7,334 bases of DNA from Euryarchaeota archaeon UBA251 (GCA_002497905.1 DAFJ01000050.1:1-7334); one strand, 5' to 3'; shown: positions 1 through 7,208, numbered from the stretch's first letter. The notes: generated by a model from the sequence alone, not told the origin. A program made the numbers and translations.

Positions 1-2
1 TG

Positions 3-80
3 ATTGACAAACTCATTGCTCTCTATCGGAGTCAAGGCCGCTCAATTAGAATTCAAGGTCCATCAGGAGGTGATTCCTGA
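3..80 (+). CDS. Possible C-terminal end of an upstream gene (partial)
   Basis: This frame is open from the left edge of the window and encodes 25 residues, beginning IDKLIALYRSQGRS and ending in GPSGGDS, before a TGA at 78-80. The other two forward frames have stops at 1-3 and 5-7. The TGA overlaps the ATG of the next gene as TGATG, the same arrangement seen at the 4795/4798 junction, which favours a genuine gene end in an operon. The piece is too short to assign to a family, and 25 open codons could occur by chance. The alternative is that bases 1-79 are simply an untranslated leader. No convincing TATA box is visible in them, although the weakly AT-rich stretch around 41-52 cannot be excluded. 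Confidence 0.35.
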   Translation: MDKLIALYRSQGRSIRIQGPSGGDS

Positions 81-83
81 TGG
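60..83 (+). promoter_or_regulatory. Perfect hairpin enclosing the Shine-Dalgarno and start codon of the giant gene
   Basis: CCATCAGGA (60-68) and TCCTGATGG (75-83) are perfect reverse complements, giving a 9-bp stem with a six-base GGTGAT loop (69-74). The start codon ATG (80-82) pairs with CAT at 61-63. The bases AGGAGGTGAT (65-74) are a full-length match to the usual 16S anti-Shine-Dalgarno: their first four bases lie in the stem and the rest form the loop. The start is therefore strongly specified, but the ATG would be occluded when the RNA is folded. If the frame ending at 78-80 is translated, ribosomes would open the stem. Translational control is an inference; the inverted repeat is seen directly. 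Confidence 0.6.
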
Positions 84-3000
84 CTAGAGGTCGAACATTG
101 GTTCTGTTCCTAGTGGGTATTCTAATTTTCAGCGTCCTCACACCAATGTCGATGTCACCTGCTAGTGATACAGCGTATACTTCAGGGCGCTCAGTGGATG
201 TCGCCATTGACCAAATGGAGGTTATCTCAGCATCTGCAGATATCCTTGGCACGCCAACTCTTGCTCCGGGGGATCACGTAATCCGGGTTCGAATTACAAA
301 CACTGGAACTAGTATCGCTACCGGTACAATCGAGTTGCTAGAGGGGACGGATTTCTCATCCCAAACTCCAGTCCTTGGTACGCAGAAGTCAATCTCAGTC
401 CCTGCAGGGGGCTCCGAAGTTCATCTCCTCGAGTTCACAAAGATGAGCGGTAATTCTGCAGTCACAGCTTCTGTTTCTGCGAGTGGTGATTCCGAGCCCT
501 CAAATGATCAAATGAATTTGCCAGCAGGCTTGCTCACTATCTCATCGACACCTTCGCACATCTCCGTCTCTGATACGATCCCGAATCATGGAACTACTGT
601 GGCATCTGGGCCATGGGTCGGAAACTGGGTTTTCGCAAATACGGGGAATTTGAATCTGACTGCAGAAGCGTCTCTTACCCTCACTCCTGTAGCCGGAGGG
701 GCTTCAATAGACATTGACTCTAGTCAAACAATTGCTCCCGCTGGTTCCTTGGCTTCCACAGCAGGGCTATCTTCAGTCAATCTCTCCGTGGATGCATCGA
801 CCTTCCTTGGGACATATGCTCTTAGTGGCACAATCGATATCTGGTCATCTCTCGGCTCTTATCACACGGAGACTATTTCTTCTCGTGATGTGACCTTTAC
901 AGATGCTGTAGCAACACTTTCGGCTCCCAATAATATCTCAGTATCTCCTGGAAGTGGGACTACGCTTCTTTTCCTCTTACAGAATATTGGAGGTGTTAGT
1001 GACACTTTCACCATTACCTACTCCGACGTGCAGGACCCTGATTGGATGGATACGACCCTCGAGAATCCGGATGATGGTGATTCAGTGGCAGTAGCAGCGG
1101 GGGAAGGACAAGCGATTACAGTACCAGTTGATGTCCCATTTGATGCCTCAAGGTCCGACGTAGATACCATTACAGTCACCGCTACGAGTTTGAACACAGG
1201 TGAAATTGTAACTGCACGCGCTTCAGTCATGGCTGGCGATTTGTTTTCTTCGGATTTGCAAAGTAATGGGTCAGTTGTCTATGTTGATCCAGGTGCACCT
1301 GCTTCTGTATTCTACACTCTCGAGAATACAGGGACTTCCCCGGCACATTTCGAAATCGCTGCAGGTTTGCAAGAGGTTCCAGATGATTGGACCATATCTG
1401 TATCTCCAGATGTAACCGATCTTGTATCTCCTGGTGAGACAAGGTCAATCACAATCGAGGTGACGGCCCCTTCAATTTTGGACCCTATGGATCCTGACCA
1501 ACGAAATTCGGCTGGGAGTCGGCTGACTTTACGTGTAACTTCGACACCACTGCAAGGGGAAGCGGCCCTAGTTGCTAGCAATATTACTGATATCGAGGTT
1601 CGTGCTTCAGTCAGTGTCACAATGTTGCCCTATGGCGATTTACATTACACGACTAGCGATTTAGAGTTGGGAGGTATGGCAAAGACGCTAGATGTCGAAG
1701 TATCATTGATGAGTAATTTCCCCTCTGGGAGTCCGGGTTTAGCCGTTGTAGATCTCACGGTTCTTGCTACATCTTTCACTTCCTATGATGGTGCATCTTA
1801 TGGGTTATCGGAGAATACCCGTTGGGATGCCACCCCTGCGCCAGCATCGCTTAATCTTAATCTCGGAGAATCTGCAATAGTCGTGTTATCTGTTCTCGGC
1901 CCTACAGCACATCTTCCTGCACATGGTTTACTTAATTTCACCATTACAGCATCGACTTCCTTGTCAGGTTTGACGGGGATCACCTCTCCTGACACTTCAG
2001 CGGTCTTTTCGGTTAATATTGGCGATGTAATCGATGCAGATCTTGCGGACAGTCCAGTAATTCCTGGTTCTCCAGGAGTACAGAGCAATGCCACCCTCCG
2101 CCTATCCAATATTGGTAACACTCTTTCCAATTTCACTCTTGAGATGGAGGAACTTGAGGGATGGGATATTATTCTTGTCAACAACGCTGTGACAGGGCTG
2201 GTTCCTCAGGTTGCAACCTTCCCAACAGGTTTCGATGTGGGTACTGATATTACTGTCAGTGCGACGCCCCCACTGGATGCACGTGCAGACGAAGTCCATC
2301 TTGTCAATGTGAATGTCTACGACGAAGAAGGACATTTCATGGACAATGGCTCTGCTCGCTTCGTCCTCGATGAAGTCATTGACGGCCTACTTGAGCCAGA
2401 CACAATCAATATGGAGATTCCAATCCTTGAGAATCGTACGCAAACCGCGGTATTCCAGATCAGAAATATGGGTAATTCGGAGCAAACATTCGATATTGAC
2501 ATCGGTTCTTTCGTAGGAGGTACCGACTTTACAGTGTCCCCGCTTCAAGATGTCACAATTCCCCCTGGTGCAAATGTCACCCAAGAGGTCACGGTTACTG
2601 CCCTCAACTCAGCACGAGCTGATACGACCTACTCGTTCGACATCATTCTCCTTAAGGACGGTCTAGAGTTTGATAGAACTGATGTGAATGTTCAGATACA
2701 ACAAATCCATCTTATCGAACTCAGTACCACGGATTCTCTAGAGGCAATCCCTGGTGAAGTGGTGACTTTACAAGTAGAGGCAGAAAATCTTGGCAACCTC
2801 CGAGAGATAGGCAATCTGAGTTTTGAAACACCCTTTGGATGGACTCAGACTAATACTGCATTCGATATCGAACCGAACTCAATCATCACGGGACTCGAAA
2901 TCTCTCTCACCGTTCCGGCTCTAACTTCGGAGGAAGTACCGATGGCAGGGGCGATATACGATATCCCCATAATTGCCCTTAATACGAGTGATAACATTCC

Positions 3001-4798
3001 AGTAGGCTCGTTCAATATCACTGTGACCATCAAGCCTGTATTCCAACTCGTTTTCCTTGATTCGCCAGAGCGAATCGCAAGTATTCCGAACCAAGATCGT
3101 TCGATTGGTTACCATATCAAGAATGCCGGTAATGATGCGGTGACTCTCTCGGTGACTTGTACACTGGATTCCTCAAGTGTTAGTCGATGGACAGCGCCTA
3201 CTTGTCCCGATAGCCTTACTCTAACTCAAGGTGAACAAACTTGGATTAACATGACCATGAGGCCAACTGACAATCGCCATTGGAACAAGGAAACTGGTGG
3301 GATGACGTTGCGTTTCATTCCACAAGGTGACGTAGGAGGGGAAGCAAACTGGACCACGCCATTGATTATTGAGCGGGTTCAGACCGATGATGAAGTCGTC
3401 CTTCAGAACTCGGATGGTCCAGTTAAGACCCTAGAAATTGATTGGATGCATGTCCCAGATCTTACTCAGACAGGCGCTCTTTCTTCGAATACATATGAAG
3501 TGAGGTATGTTGAAGGAATCCGTCTTCTCAACTCAAGCCTCTATCCTGGCACTATCTGGGATTTTAGTCTAGGTTCTAACCAGACGTCTCTTATTCCAGG
3601 CACTGTAACGCCTCTTGGCGAGGCATCACCCTATGTTCTTAATTCCTTCAATCTAAGGACGACTCTCCCTAGTCCGACGACTATCGCCCCTGGTGATGGT
3701 TGGGACTTGGTGTTCGAGTTGCATAATCTCGATGAACCATCGTTGGGAATTAACGGGATTACCACCTTCATTGTCAAGCTGCGTATGGACTCTTATGCCG
3801 ACCCTCAGATTCTTGATGTCAGATTCGAATCAGGTGATCTTGTAGAGGGTACCTCGACTAATCTTATCGTCAATGTCACGAACTCCGGAACTGCAATTCT
3901 GCCAGTGAACAGCATCCTCCTAATCTCCTGTAGTGGAGATGTGATAATCAACGGGTCTGAGACGAATTTGATTCCGCCTCTTGGGATCCAAGAGTCGGTC
4001 GAACTCACATGGGGTATCGAGGCTGCGTCTCTTCCTTGGTATGAGAATTCAGGTTCCTTCGAATGCACCTTCCAATTAACTCTCATTGATGACGTCTATG
4101 GTAATGATCTAGCTAATGATCTAAGGGTTGAATCGTTGCAGATCAAGTCTTGGAGTATAGGTTTCCTGCCGAGCTTGATTGGTTGCATTCTCGTAATCTT
4201 CCTTTCTCTCTTCCTCTTCCGGAGGGGCATGGATGATGATGAGCGCGCTCTCTTCGGGTCTGGATATGTGGCGATGATAGGGCTAGGGCTACTTTCTCAT
4301 ACGGCAATCATCCCTGAGATTGGCCTAATCAGTGTCGCCCTCTCTGCCCTCTGGCTGTTGGCTCTTGCATGGATTGGCTCGGGAGAGTTGCAAGCAATCC
4401 ACGATGACCGCCGAAAGGCGATGCTTGGTGAGCGTTCTGCTCTTTCTTCTCACGAGGACGAGTTAGCTAATACGCAGCGTGAGATTTCCTGGGTTCTTCT
4501 AGGGGCTCCGATGCTCTTCGTCCTTGTGATGATGATTGATCCGAGTTTCACTGTCGATATGACTGCCCTTAATCTCGGCTCTAGCGCAGTTTACCTTGTT
4601 TTGATTTCGATGATGATTATACTCACCATCACTACACTGGAGCGAATCTATGGTGGGCTCCATAACCAGCTCGCAGCTCTCGATCTTCGAACGCAGCGAA
4701 TCCGTGGTATTCTTGAGAGCCGGTCGATAGTTCGCACATCAGCACCTCCTCCTCCTTCTCCCGAAGTATTCACCGATGTTGGAGGTGAAGAGGAATGA
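80..4798 (+). CDS. Giant membrane-anchored surface protein with Ig-like (CARDB/NEW3-type) beta-sandwich repeats
   Basis: This 1572-residue protein has an N-terminal signal peptide (hydrophobic core about residues 6-20). The ectodomain runs to about 1350 and is built from tandem beta-sandwich units of roughly 100 residues. The units share a strand motif of N-x-G type: N74, N187, N302, N416, N677, N796, N903, N1015 and N1268 each start one, usually shortly after a P-G turn. This pattern is typical of CARDB, NEW3 (NPCBM-associated) and COG1470-like archaeal surface proteins. About twenty N-x-S/T sequons occur in the ectodomain. Its only cysteines, C1027/C1042 and C1284/C1329, fall in two late domains and may form disulfides. 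Predicted membrane helices lie near 1362-1380, 1396-1412, 1414-1433, 1470-1487 and 1503-1520. Basic residues put the 1434-1468 loop and the C-tail (1521-1572, with PPPP at 1556-1559) in the cytosol. ATG 80 follows a perfect Shine-Dalgarno. The specific function is unrecognised: adhesion, envelope scaffolding or archaellum anchoring are possible. Confidence 0.9.
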   Translation: MARGRTLVLFLVGILIFSVLTPMSMSPASDTAYTSGRSVDVAIDQMEVISASADILGTPTLAPGDHVIRVRITNTGTSIATGTIELLEGTDFSSQTPVLGTQKSISVPAGGSEVHLLEFTKMSGNSAVTASVSASGDSEPSNDQMNLPAGLLTISSTPSHISVSDTIPNHGTTVASGPWVGNWVFANTGNLNLTAEASLTLTPVAGGASIDIDSSQTIAPAGSLASTAGLSSVNLSVDASTFLGTYALSGTIDIWSSLGSYHTETISSRDVTFTDAVATLSAPNNISVSPGSGTTLLFLLQNIGGVSDTFTITYSDVQDPDWMDTTLENPDDGDSVAVAAGEGQAITVPVDVPFDASRSDVDTITVTATSLNTGEIVTARASVMAGDLFSSDLQSNGSVVYVDPGAPASVFYTLENTGTSPAHFEIAAGLQEVPDDWTISVSPDVTDLVSPGETRSITIEVTAPSILDPMDPDQRNSAGSRLTLRVTSTPLQGEAALVASNITDIEVRASVSVTMLPYGDLHYTTSDLELGGMAKTLDVEVSLMSNFPSGSPGLAVVDLTVLATSFTSYDGASYGLSENTRWDATPAPASLNLNLGESAIVVLSVLGPTAHLPAHGLLNFTITASTSLSGLTGITSPDTSAVFSVNIGDVIDADLADSPVIPGSPGVQSNATLRLSNIGNTLSNFTLEMEELEGWDIILVNNAVTGLVPQVATFPTGFDVGTDITVSATPPLDARADEVHLVNVNVYDEEGHFMDNGSARFVLDEVIDGLLEPDTINMEIPILENRTQTAVFQIRNMGNSEQTFDIDIGSFVGGTDFTVSPLQDVTIPPGANVTQEVTVTALNSARADTTYSFDIILLKDGLEFDRTDVNVQIQQIHLIELSTTDSLEAIPGEVVTLQVEAENLGNLREIGNLSFETPFGWTQTNTAFDIEPNSIITGLEISLTVPALTSEEVPMAGAIYDIPIIALNTSDNIPVGSFNITVTIKPVFQLVFLDSPERIASIPNQDRSIGYHIKNAGNDAVTLSVTCTLDSSSVSRWTAPTCPDSLTLTQGEQTWINMTMRPTDNRHWNKETGGMTLRFIPQGDVGGEANWTTPLIIERVQTDDEVVLQNSDGPVKTLEIDWMHVPDLTQTGALSSNTYEVRYVEGIRLLNSSLYPGTIWDFSLGSNQTSLIPGTVTPLGEASPYVLNSFNLRTTLPSPTTIAPGDGWDLVFELHNLDEPSLGINGITTFIVKLRMDSYADPQILDVRFESGDLVEGTSTNLIVNVTNSGTAILPVNSILLISCSGDVIINGSETNLIPPLGIQESVELTWGIEAASLPWYENSGSFECTFQLTLIDDVYGNDLANDLRVESLQIKSWSIGFLPSLIGCILVIFLSLFLFRRGMDDDERALFGSGYVAMIGLGLLSHTAIIPEIGLISVALSALWLLALAWIGSGELQAIHDDRRKAMLGERSALSSHEDELANTQREISWVLLGAPMLFVLVMMIDPSFTVDMTALNLGSSAVYLVLISMMIILTITTLERIYGGLHNQLAALDLRTQRIRGILESRSIVRTSAPPPPSPEVFTDVGGEEE
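4743..4787 (+). promoter_or_regulatory. Shine-Dalgarno of the second gene with an upstream complementary sequence
   Basis: GGAGGTGA (4781-4788) is a strong Shine-Dalgarno, 6 bases before ATG 4795 and 9 before ATG 4798. CACCTCC (4743-4749), inside the proline codons of the preceding gene, is an exact reverse complement of GGAGGTG (4781-4787). The 7-bp stem would have a 31-base loop and would mask the ribosome binding site unless a ribosome finishing the upstream gene melts it. Runs of CCT proline codons resemble anti-Shine-Dalgarno sequence by nature, so this may be coincidental. Confidence 0.35.
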
Positions 4799-5640
4799 TG
4801 GAAAACAACCCATTTGATGATTCAGGTATAGGAGGAGATGCCTCGTCCCGATTCCTTGAGCAGTTGACTCAACGTTCCGTTCGTGTCCGACACTACCTCT
4901 GGAATCATCGCCCATTGAAGGCAAGAAAAGATCTCAGGGAAGCGAATCGTGATGCAGAATTCCTTGAGAAACAAGTGGTTAGGTTACACCGTTCACTTCT
5001 CGCTCTGGAGCAGCACCTATCTTCACTTGATGATTTGACAGAAGATGAGAAAAGAGCGATGGGAATGGTGACTGATGGCCTCATTGATCTAGACCAGGGT
5101 CATTGGGAATCAGCCCTCGAATCTTTCCGTTCAGCAATTTCTGATTTGTCTGAATCCGGGGGCCGTGTGAATCCTTTCCTTGTTGGTCGATTCTTCCTCA
5201 CAGTCGAGGCTCGTTGGCCTGCTGAGATGGAGCATGGACTTCTTCTGCTCACTATCGAGAATCTTGGTACTGACTTACTCCCTTCATTCCGGTTGGCTGC
5301 ACCCGCTCCTCCGGACTGGATTGCGGAACCTAAGGCGGCCGAAGTGCCTGCTATACCGCCCGGGGGCTTCATTGAGATGGGTATCAAAATTCATCCGACT
5401 GGAACCATCTCTGAAAATCTTGTATTGGCCAAGAGGGTATCCCTTGTTACAGGATATCTTGCAGACATGGGCGATCTAACGGTATCCACTCGCGTGGAGA
5501 ATCGGACTCTCAAATCTCTGGAAGGCTTTGTCGTCGATGCTTGGCTCCCTCGTGGGTTCACCGCTAGGCGTCTTCCGTTTGTCCAGAATCTCGCACCAGG
5601 TGAGGTCATACATATCAACACCGAAATCGATGCACGCTGA
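4795..5640 (+). CDS. Cytosolic helical/coiled-coil protein with two C-terminal beta-sandwich domains, unknown function
   Basis: This 281-residue protein has no signal peptide and no membrane segment. Residues about 19-80 are charged and helical, with heptad-like leucines (for example E55-L75) consistent with a coiled coil. Residues about 86-119 (GLIDLDQGHWESALESF) look like a single TPR-type helical hairpin. From about 133 the protein becomes beta-rich in two units. The first has a TIENLGT strand, a P-P-DW turn and IPPGGFIEM; the second has VENRT and LAPGEVIHI. Both resemble the N-x-G and P-G pattern of the neighbouring giant protein, but without secretion. The start overlaps the upstream stop (ATGATG, 4795-4800). 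Either ATG fits the GGAGGTGA at 4781, and 4798 would reproduce the TGATG junction seen at 78-82. Overlap and shared domain style suggest that it works with the giant protein, perhaps on its cytosolic loops or tail. I do not recognise a named family. Confidence 0.85.
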   Translation: MMENNPFDDSGIGGDASSRFLEQLTQRSVRVRHYLWNHRPLKARKDLREANRDAEFLEKQVVRLHRSLLALEQHLSSLDDLTEDEKRAMGMVTDGLIDLDQGHWESALESFRSAISDLSESGGRVNPFLVGRFFLTVEARWPAEMEHGLLLLTIENLGTDLLPSFRLAAPAPPDWIAEPKAAEVPAIPPGGFIEMGIKIHPTGTISENLVLAKRVSLVTGYLADMGDLTVSTRVENRTLKSLEGFVVDAWLPRGFTARRLPFVQNLAPGEVIHINTEIDAR

Positions 5641-5691
5641 GCAATTTTTATCCCAAGTTCGAATCTTCTTTGAAATGTCCTTTGGGGCTAC

Positions 5692-5700
5692 TATGATATA
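5692..5700 (+). promoter_or_regulatory. Candidate TATA box of the archaellin promoter
   Basis: TATGATATA in the 95-base gap before the archaellin is the best TATA-like element there. An archaeal start site about 25 bases downstream would fall near 5722, just before the GGTGGA Shine-Dalgarno at 5723-5728. That gives a short leader and excludes the upstream in-frame ATG at 5706. The upstream BRE is not convincing. A short T-run (5645-5649) just after the preceding stop could contribute to termination. Assignment is by position and base composition only. Confidence 0.4.
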
Positions 5701-5735
5701 CTTCGATGAATTGCGTAAAGTCGGTGGACATACCC

Positions 5736-6317
5736 ATGAACGCAAGTAAGACACAATACAAGAAGAACGACGATGGTGCATCGATCGGGATTGGAGCGAT
5801 GATCGTCTTCATCGCACTTATCCTGGTGGCCGCAGTAGCCTCTACGATTATCATCAAGACCGCAGAAGAGCTCCAGCAGCGTGCTGAGGCAACTGGTGAC
5901 GATACCCGTGATGAAATCTCGGGTAAGGTTACAATCGTCTCAGCTCATGTTGATGGCGTGGCTGCAGGTGCCGTTTCTCAAGTATATGTCATTGCTCAGA
6001 TGAGTGCTGGCTCTGATGACGTTACTGGCGGAGATATCACATACGTTGTTATTTGTGAAGACGCTGCTACTCCTGGAGATTCTGAAAACGATATTGATCT
6101 AATCACAAACGGAAACTCCGAAGAACTTGATGGAACAGCTATCGCAGCTGGAACAACCATCGATTCTGGCACAACTTTCACCTTCGAGATGACGCTAGCA
6201 AATTGTAGCCCTGGTGCAGGTGACGCAATTGAGGTACGTATCATCGTCAATGGCGGCGGAGAAACCTACGCTCAGATGGAAGTAACTTCCCTTGATGGCG
6301 GCGCAGTTCTAGTTTGA
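5736..6317 (+). CDS. arlB: Archaellin (archaeal flagellin), archaellum filament subunit
   Basis: The protein has 193 residues from ATG 5736. A short basic/polar leader (YKKNDDG) ends at G14, where the preflagellin peptidase ArlK/PibD would be expected to cut. It is followed by the archaellin N-terminal helix, ASIGIGAMIVFIALILVAAV, and then TAEELQQRAEATGDDTRDEISGKV, a characteristic PF01917 pattern. The rest (about 65-193) is a beta-rich, strongly acidic outer domain. Its only cysteines, C107 and C157, could form a disulfide. N156-C-S is a lone sequon that overlaps C157. ATG 5706 is in frame but lies next to the TATA-like element and would add ten residues; 5736 has GGTGGA at a suitable distance and gives a normal leader length. 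The mature protein, about 179 residues, is at the compact end for archaellins. Its own candidate promoter and the hairpin downstream fit the high expression expected of a filament subunit. Confidence 0.93.
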   Translation: MNASKTQYKKNDDGASIGIGAMIVFIALILVAAVASTIIIKTAEELQQRAEATGDDTRDEISGKVTIVSAHVDGVAAGAVSQVYVIAQMSAGSDDVTGGDITYVVICEDAATPGDSENDIDLITNGNSEELDGTAIAAGTTIDSGTTFTFEMTLANCSPGAGDAIEVRIIVNGGGETYAQMEVTSLDGGAVLV

Positions 6318-6334
6318 TGATGGCATTTGTGGCA

Positions 6335-6354
6335 TTGGCCCACCCGTGGGCCAA
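6335..6354 (+). terminator. Intercistronic hairpin after the archaellin gene
   Basis: TTGGCCCAC (6335-6343) and GTGGGCCAA (6346-6354) form a perfect 9-bp inverted repeat with two bases between; in RNA this is probably an 8-bp GC-rich stem with a four-base loop. No T-run follows, so it is not a standard U-tract terminator. It could instead be a partial terminator, an mRNA-stabilising 3' end or a processing site. CGCAGTT (6302-6308), overlapping the end of the archaellin frame, is complementary to AACTGCG (6354-6360), giving an outer 7-bp stem. TGCGA/TCGCA (6357-6368) could form a competing small hairpin. Confidence 0.55.
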
Positions 6355-6374
6355 ACTGCGAAGTCGCATCCATT

Positions 6375-6408
6375 AGGAGTTGAACAGGCATGGTTGACAG
6401 TCAGGAGG
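6375..6408 (+). promoter_or_regulatory. Two successive ribosome binding sites for alternative starts
   Basis: AGGAGTTGA (6375-6383), one mismatch from a full Shine-Dalgarno, lies 6 bases before ATG 6390. AGGAGG (6403-6408) lies 5 bases before an in-frame ATG at 6414. Both starts are usable by spacing. The second has the stronger core and would remove eight residues, MVDSQEGR. The sequence alone does not decide between them. Confidence 0.5.
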
Positions 6409-7205
6409 GGCGCATGGCAGATCGTTTAGATCAGGCGTCCAAAGTGACAGTTGACCAAATTGACATCCCGCCTGAATACCGTCCAACCGATTTAGAAGCC
6501 TGGTTGTTCACCCCCGGGGCTACTCGAGTCGGATTCATTGGTACGGGTTCAGGAGGTGGTGTTGCAACTGCAAGCGCTCCTTCGGAAACTGCTGTATCCA
6601 GCGGTCCGCCACCCGCAGAACTCCTCAAGTTACTCGCTGATCGGTTTGAGCGTTTGGAAGCCTCGATTGGCCATATGGAGACGAACCTAACTCTTGCTCA
6701 ACATTCAACTCCAAGAGTGGAAGCTGCTGGAGATGTGATGCATAAGATTGGACCGGATGGTGAAGTTATTGCCGTCAATTTGGGGGATTCAGATTCTGAT
6801 AATCTAGTCGGCGTTGATGCAACTCATGCTGGACCAGGGTTGTTGGATTTGTATGAAGCCCAATCCCTCGAACTGAATCCGTTCCTTCGTTCCAAGGATG
6901 GCGGTATTTCAGGGCCTGGAGTCGATCCCGCGAAGATAGTTGCTCTAATACTCGATCATTTGTCAGGTGTAGATGCAAGGTCCTTCATCGCTGCCGCAAC
7001 GAAATCAGGGTTCTTGTCTGCTGATGAAGCGAGAACGCTCGGTGGAATTGCATCTCTTGCCGAGGAAGGTCAATCCAAGGGCGGTAACCCTACCTTGCCA
7101 AATCGACCATTGCTAACCTTTGTCGCGATGGTTGAGTCTTGGCGTTCACAAGCTAATGTAAAGTCATCAAAGCGTTCCTCCCCTGCCTCTGGTGAGGGGG
7201 AATGA
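6390..7205 (+). CDS. Candidate FlaD/E-like archaellum accessory protein
   Basis: This 271-residue soluble protein has no signal peptide or membrane helix. It has an N-terminal conserved-looking segment (about 24-52, PPEYRPTDLEAWLF then VGFIGTG), a Gly/Ser/Ala/Pro linker (53-75) and a short amphipathic helix (76-104, ELLKLLADRFERLEASIGHM) resembling the coiled-coil part of FlaC/FlaD. A helical C-terminal domain follows: 180-223 reads PAKIVALILDHLSG, then FIAAATKSGFLSADEARTLGGI. That resembles the Arch_fla_DE (PF04659) pattern of a helix, a Y/F-x-x-x-G-[WF]-[IL]-S segment and a further helix. Position between the archaellin and an ArlF/G-like gene is where euryarchaeal operons carry FlaC/D/E, cytosolic ring components linked to the motor and chemotaxis adaptors. 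The assignment rests on this weak resemblance plus gene order. ATG 6414 is an alternative start. Confidence 0.85.
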   Translation: MVDSQEGRMADRLDQASKVTVDQIDIPPEYRPTDLEAWLFTPGATRVGFIGTGSGGGVATASAPSETAVSSGPPPAELLKLLADRFERLEASIGHMETNLTLAQHSTPRVEAAGDVMHKIGPDGEVIAVNLGDSDSDNLVGVDATHAGPGLLDLYEAQSLELNPFLRSKDGGISGPGVDPAKIVALILDHLSGVDARSFIAAATKSGFLSADEARTLGGIASLAEEGQSKGGNPTLPNRPLLTFVAMVESWRSQANVKSSKRSSPASGEGE

Positions 7206-7208
7206 GAT

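Noticed and set aside
1798..2184. 128-aa open frame on the - strand inside the giant gene
   Set aside because: It lies wholly antisense to a well-supported coding region, has no ribosome binding site or recognisable domain, and has a composition expected of a shadow frame.
5645..5649. T5 run as terminator of the upstream operon
   Set aside because: Too short, with no second T-run and no hairpin, to call as a terminator; noted only as a possibility.
5706..5735. Upstream ATG giving a ten-residue longer archaellin
   Set aside because: It has no Shine-Dalgarno, lies five bases after the TATA-like element and makes the class III leader unusually long; ATG 5736 satisfies all three.
5476..5781. 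101-aa - strand open frame spanning the gap before archaellin
   Set aside because: It overlaps the ends of two supported + strand genes and the candidate promoter, and its sequence shows no domain features.
6525..6570. VGFIGTGSGGGVATA resembles a Rossmann GxGxxG nucleotide-binding loop
   Set aside because: It is followed directly by a low-complexity Ser/Ala/Pro linker, with no alternating beta-alpha units and no downstream acidic residue of a Rossmann fold.
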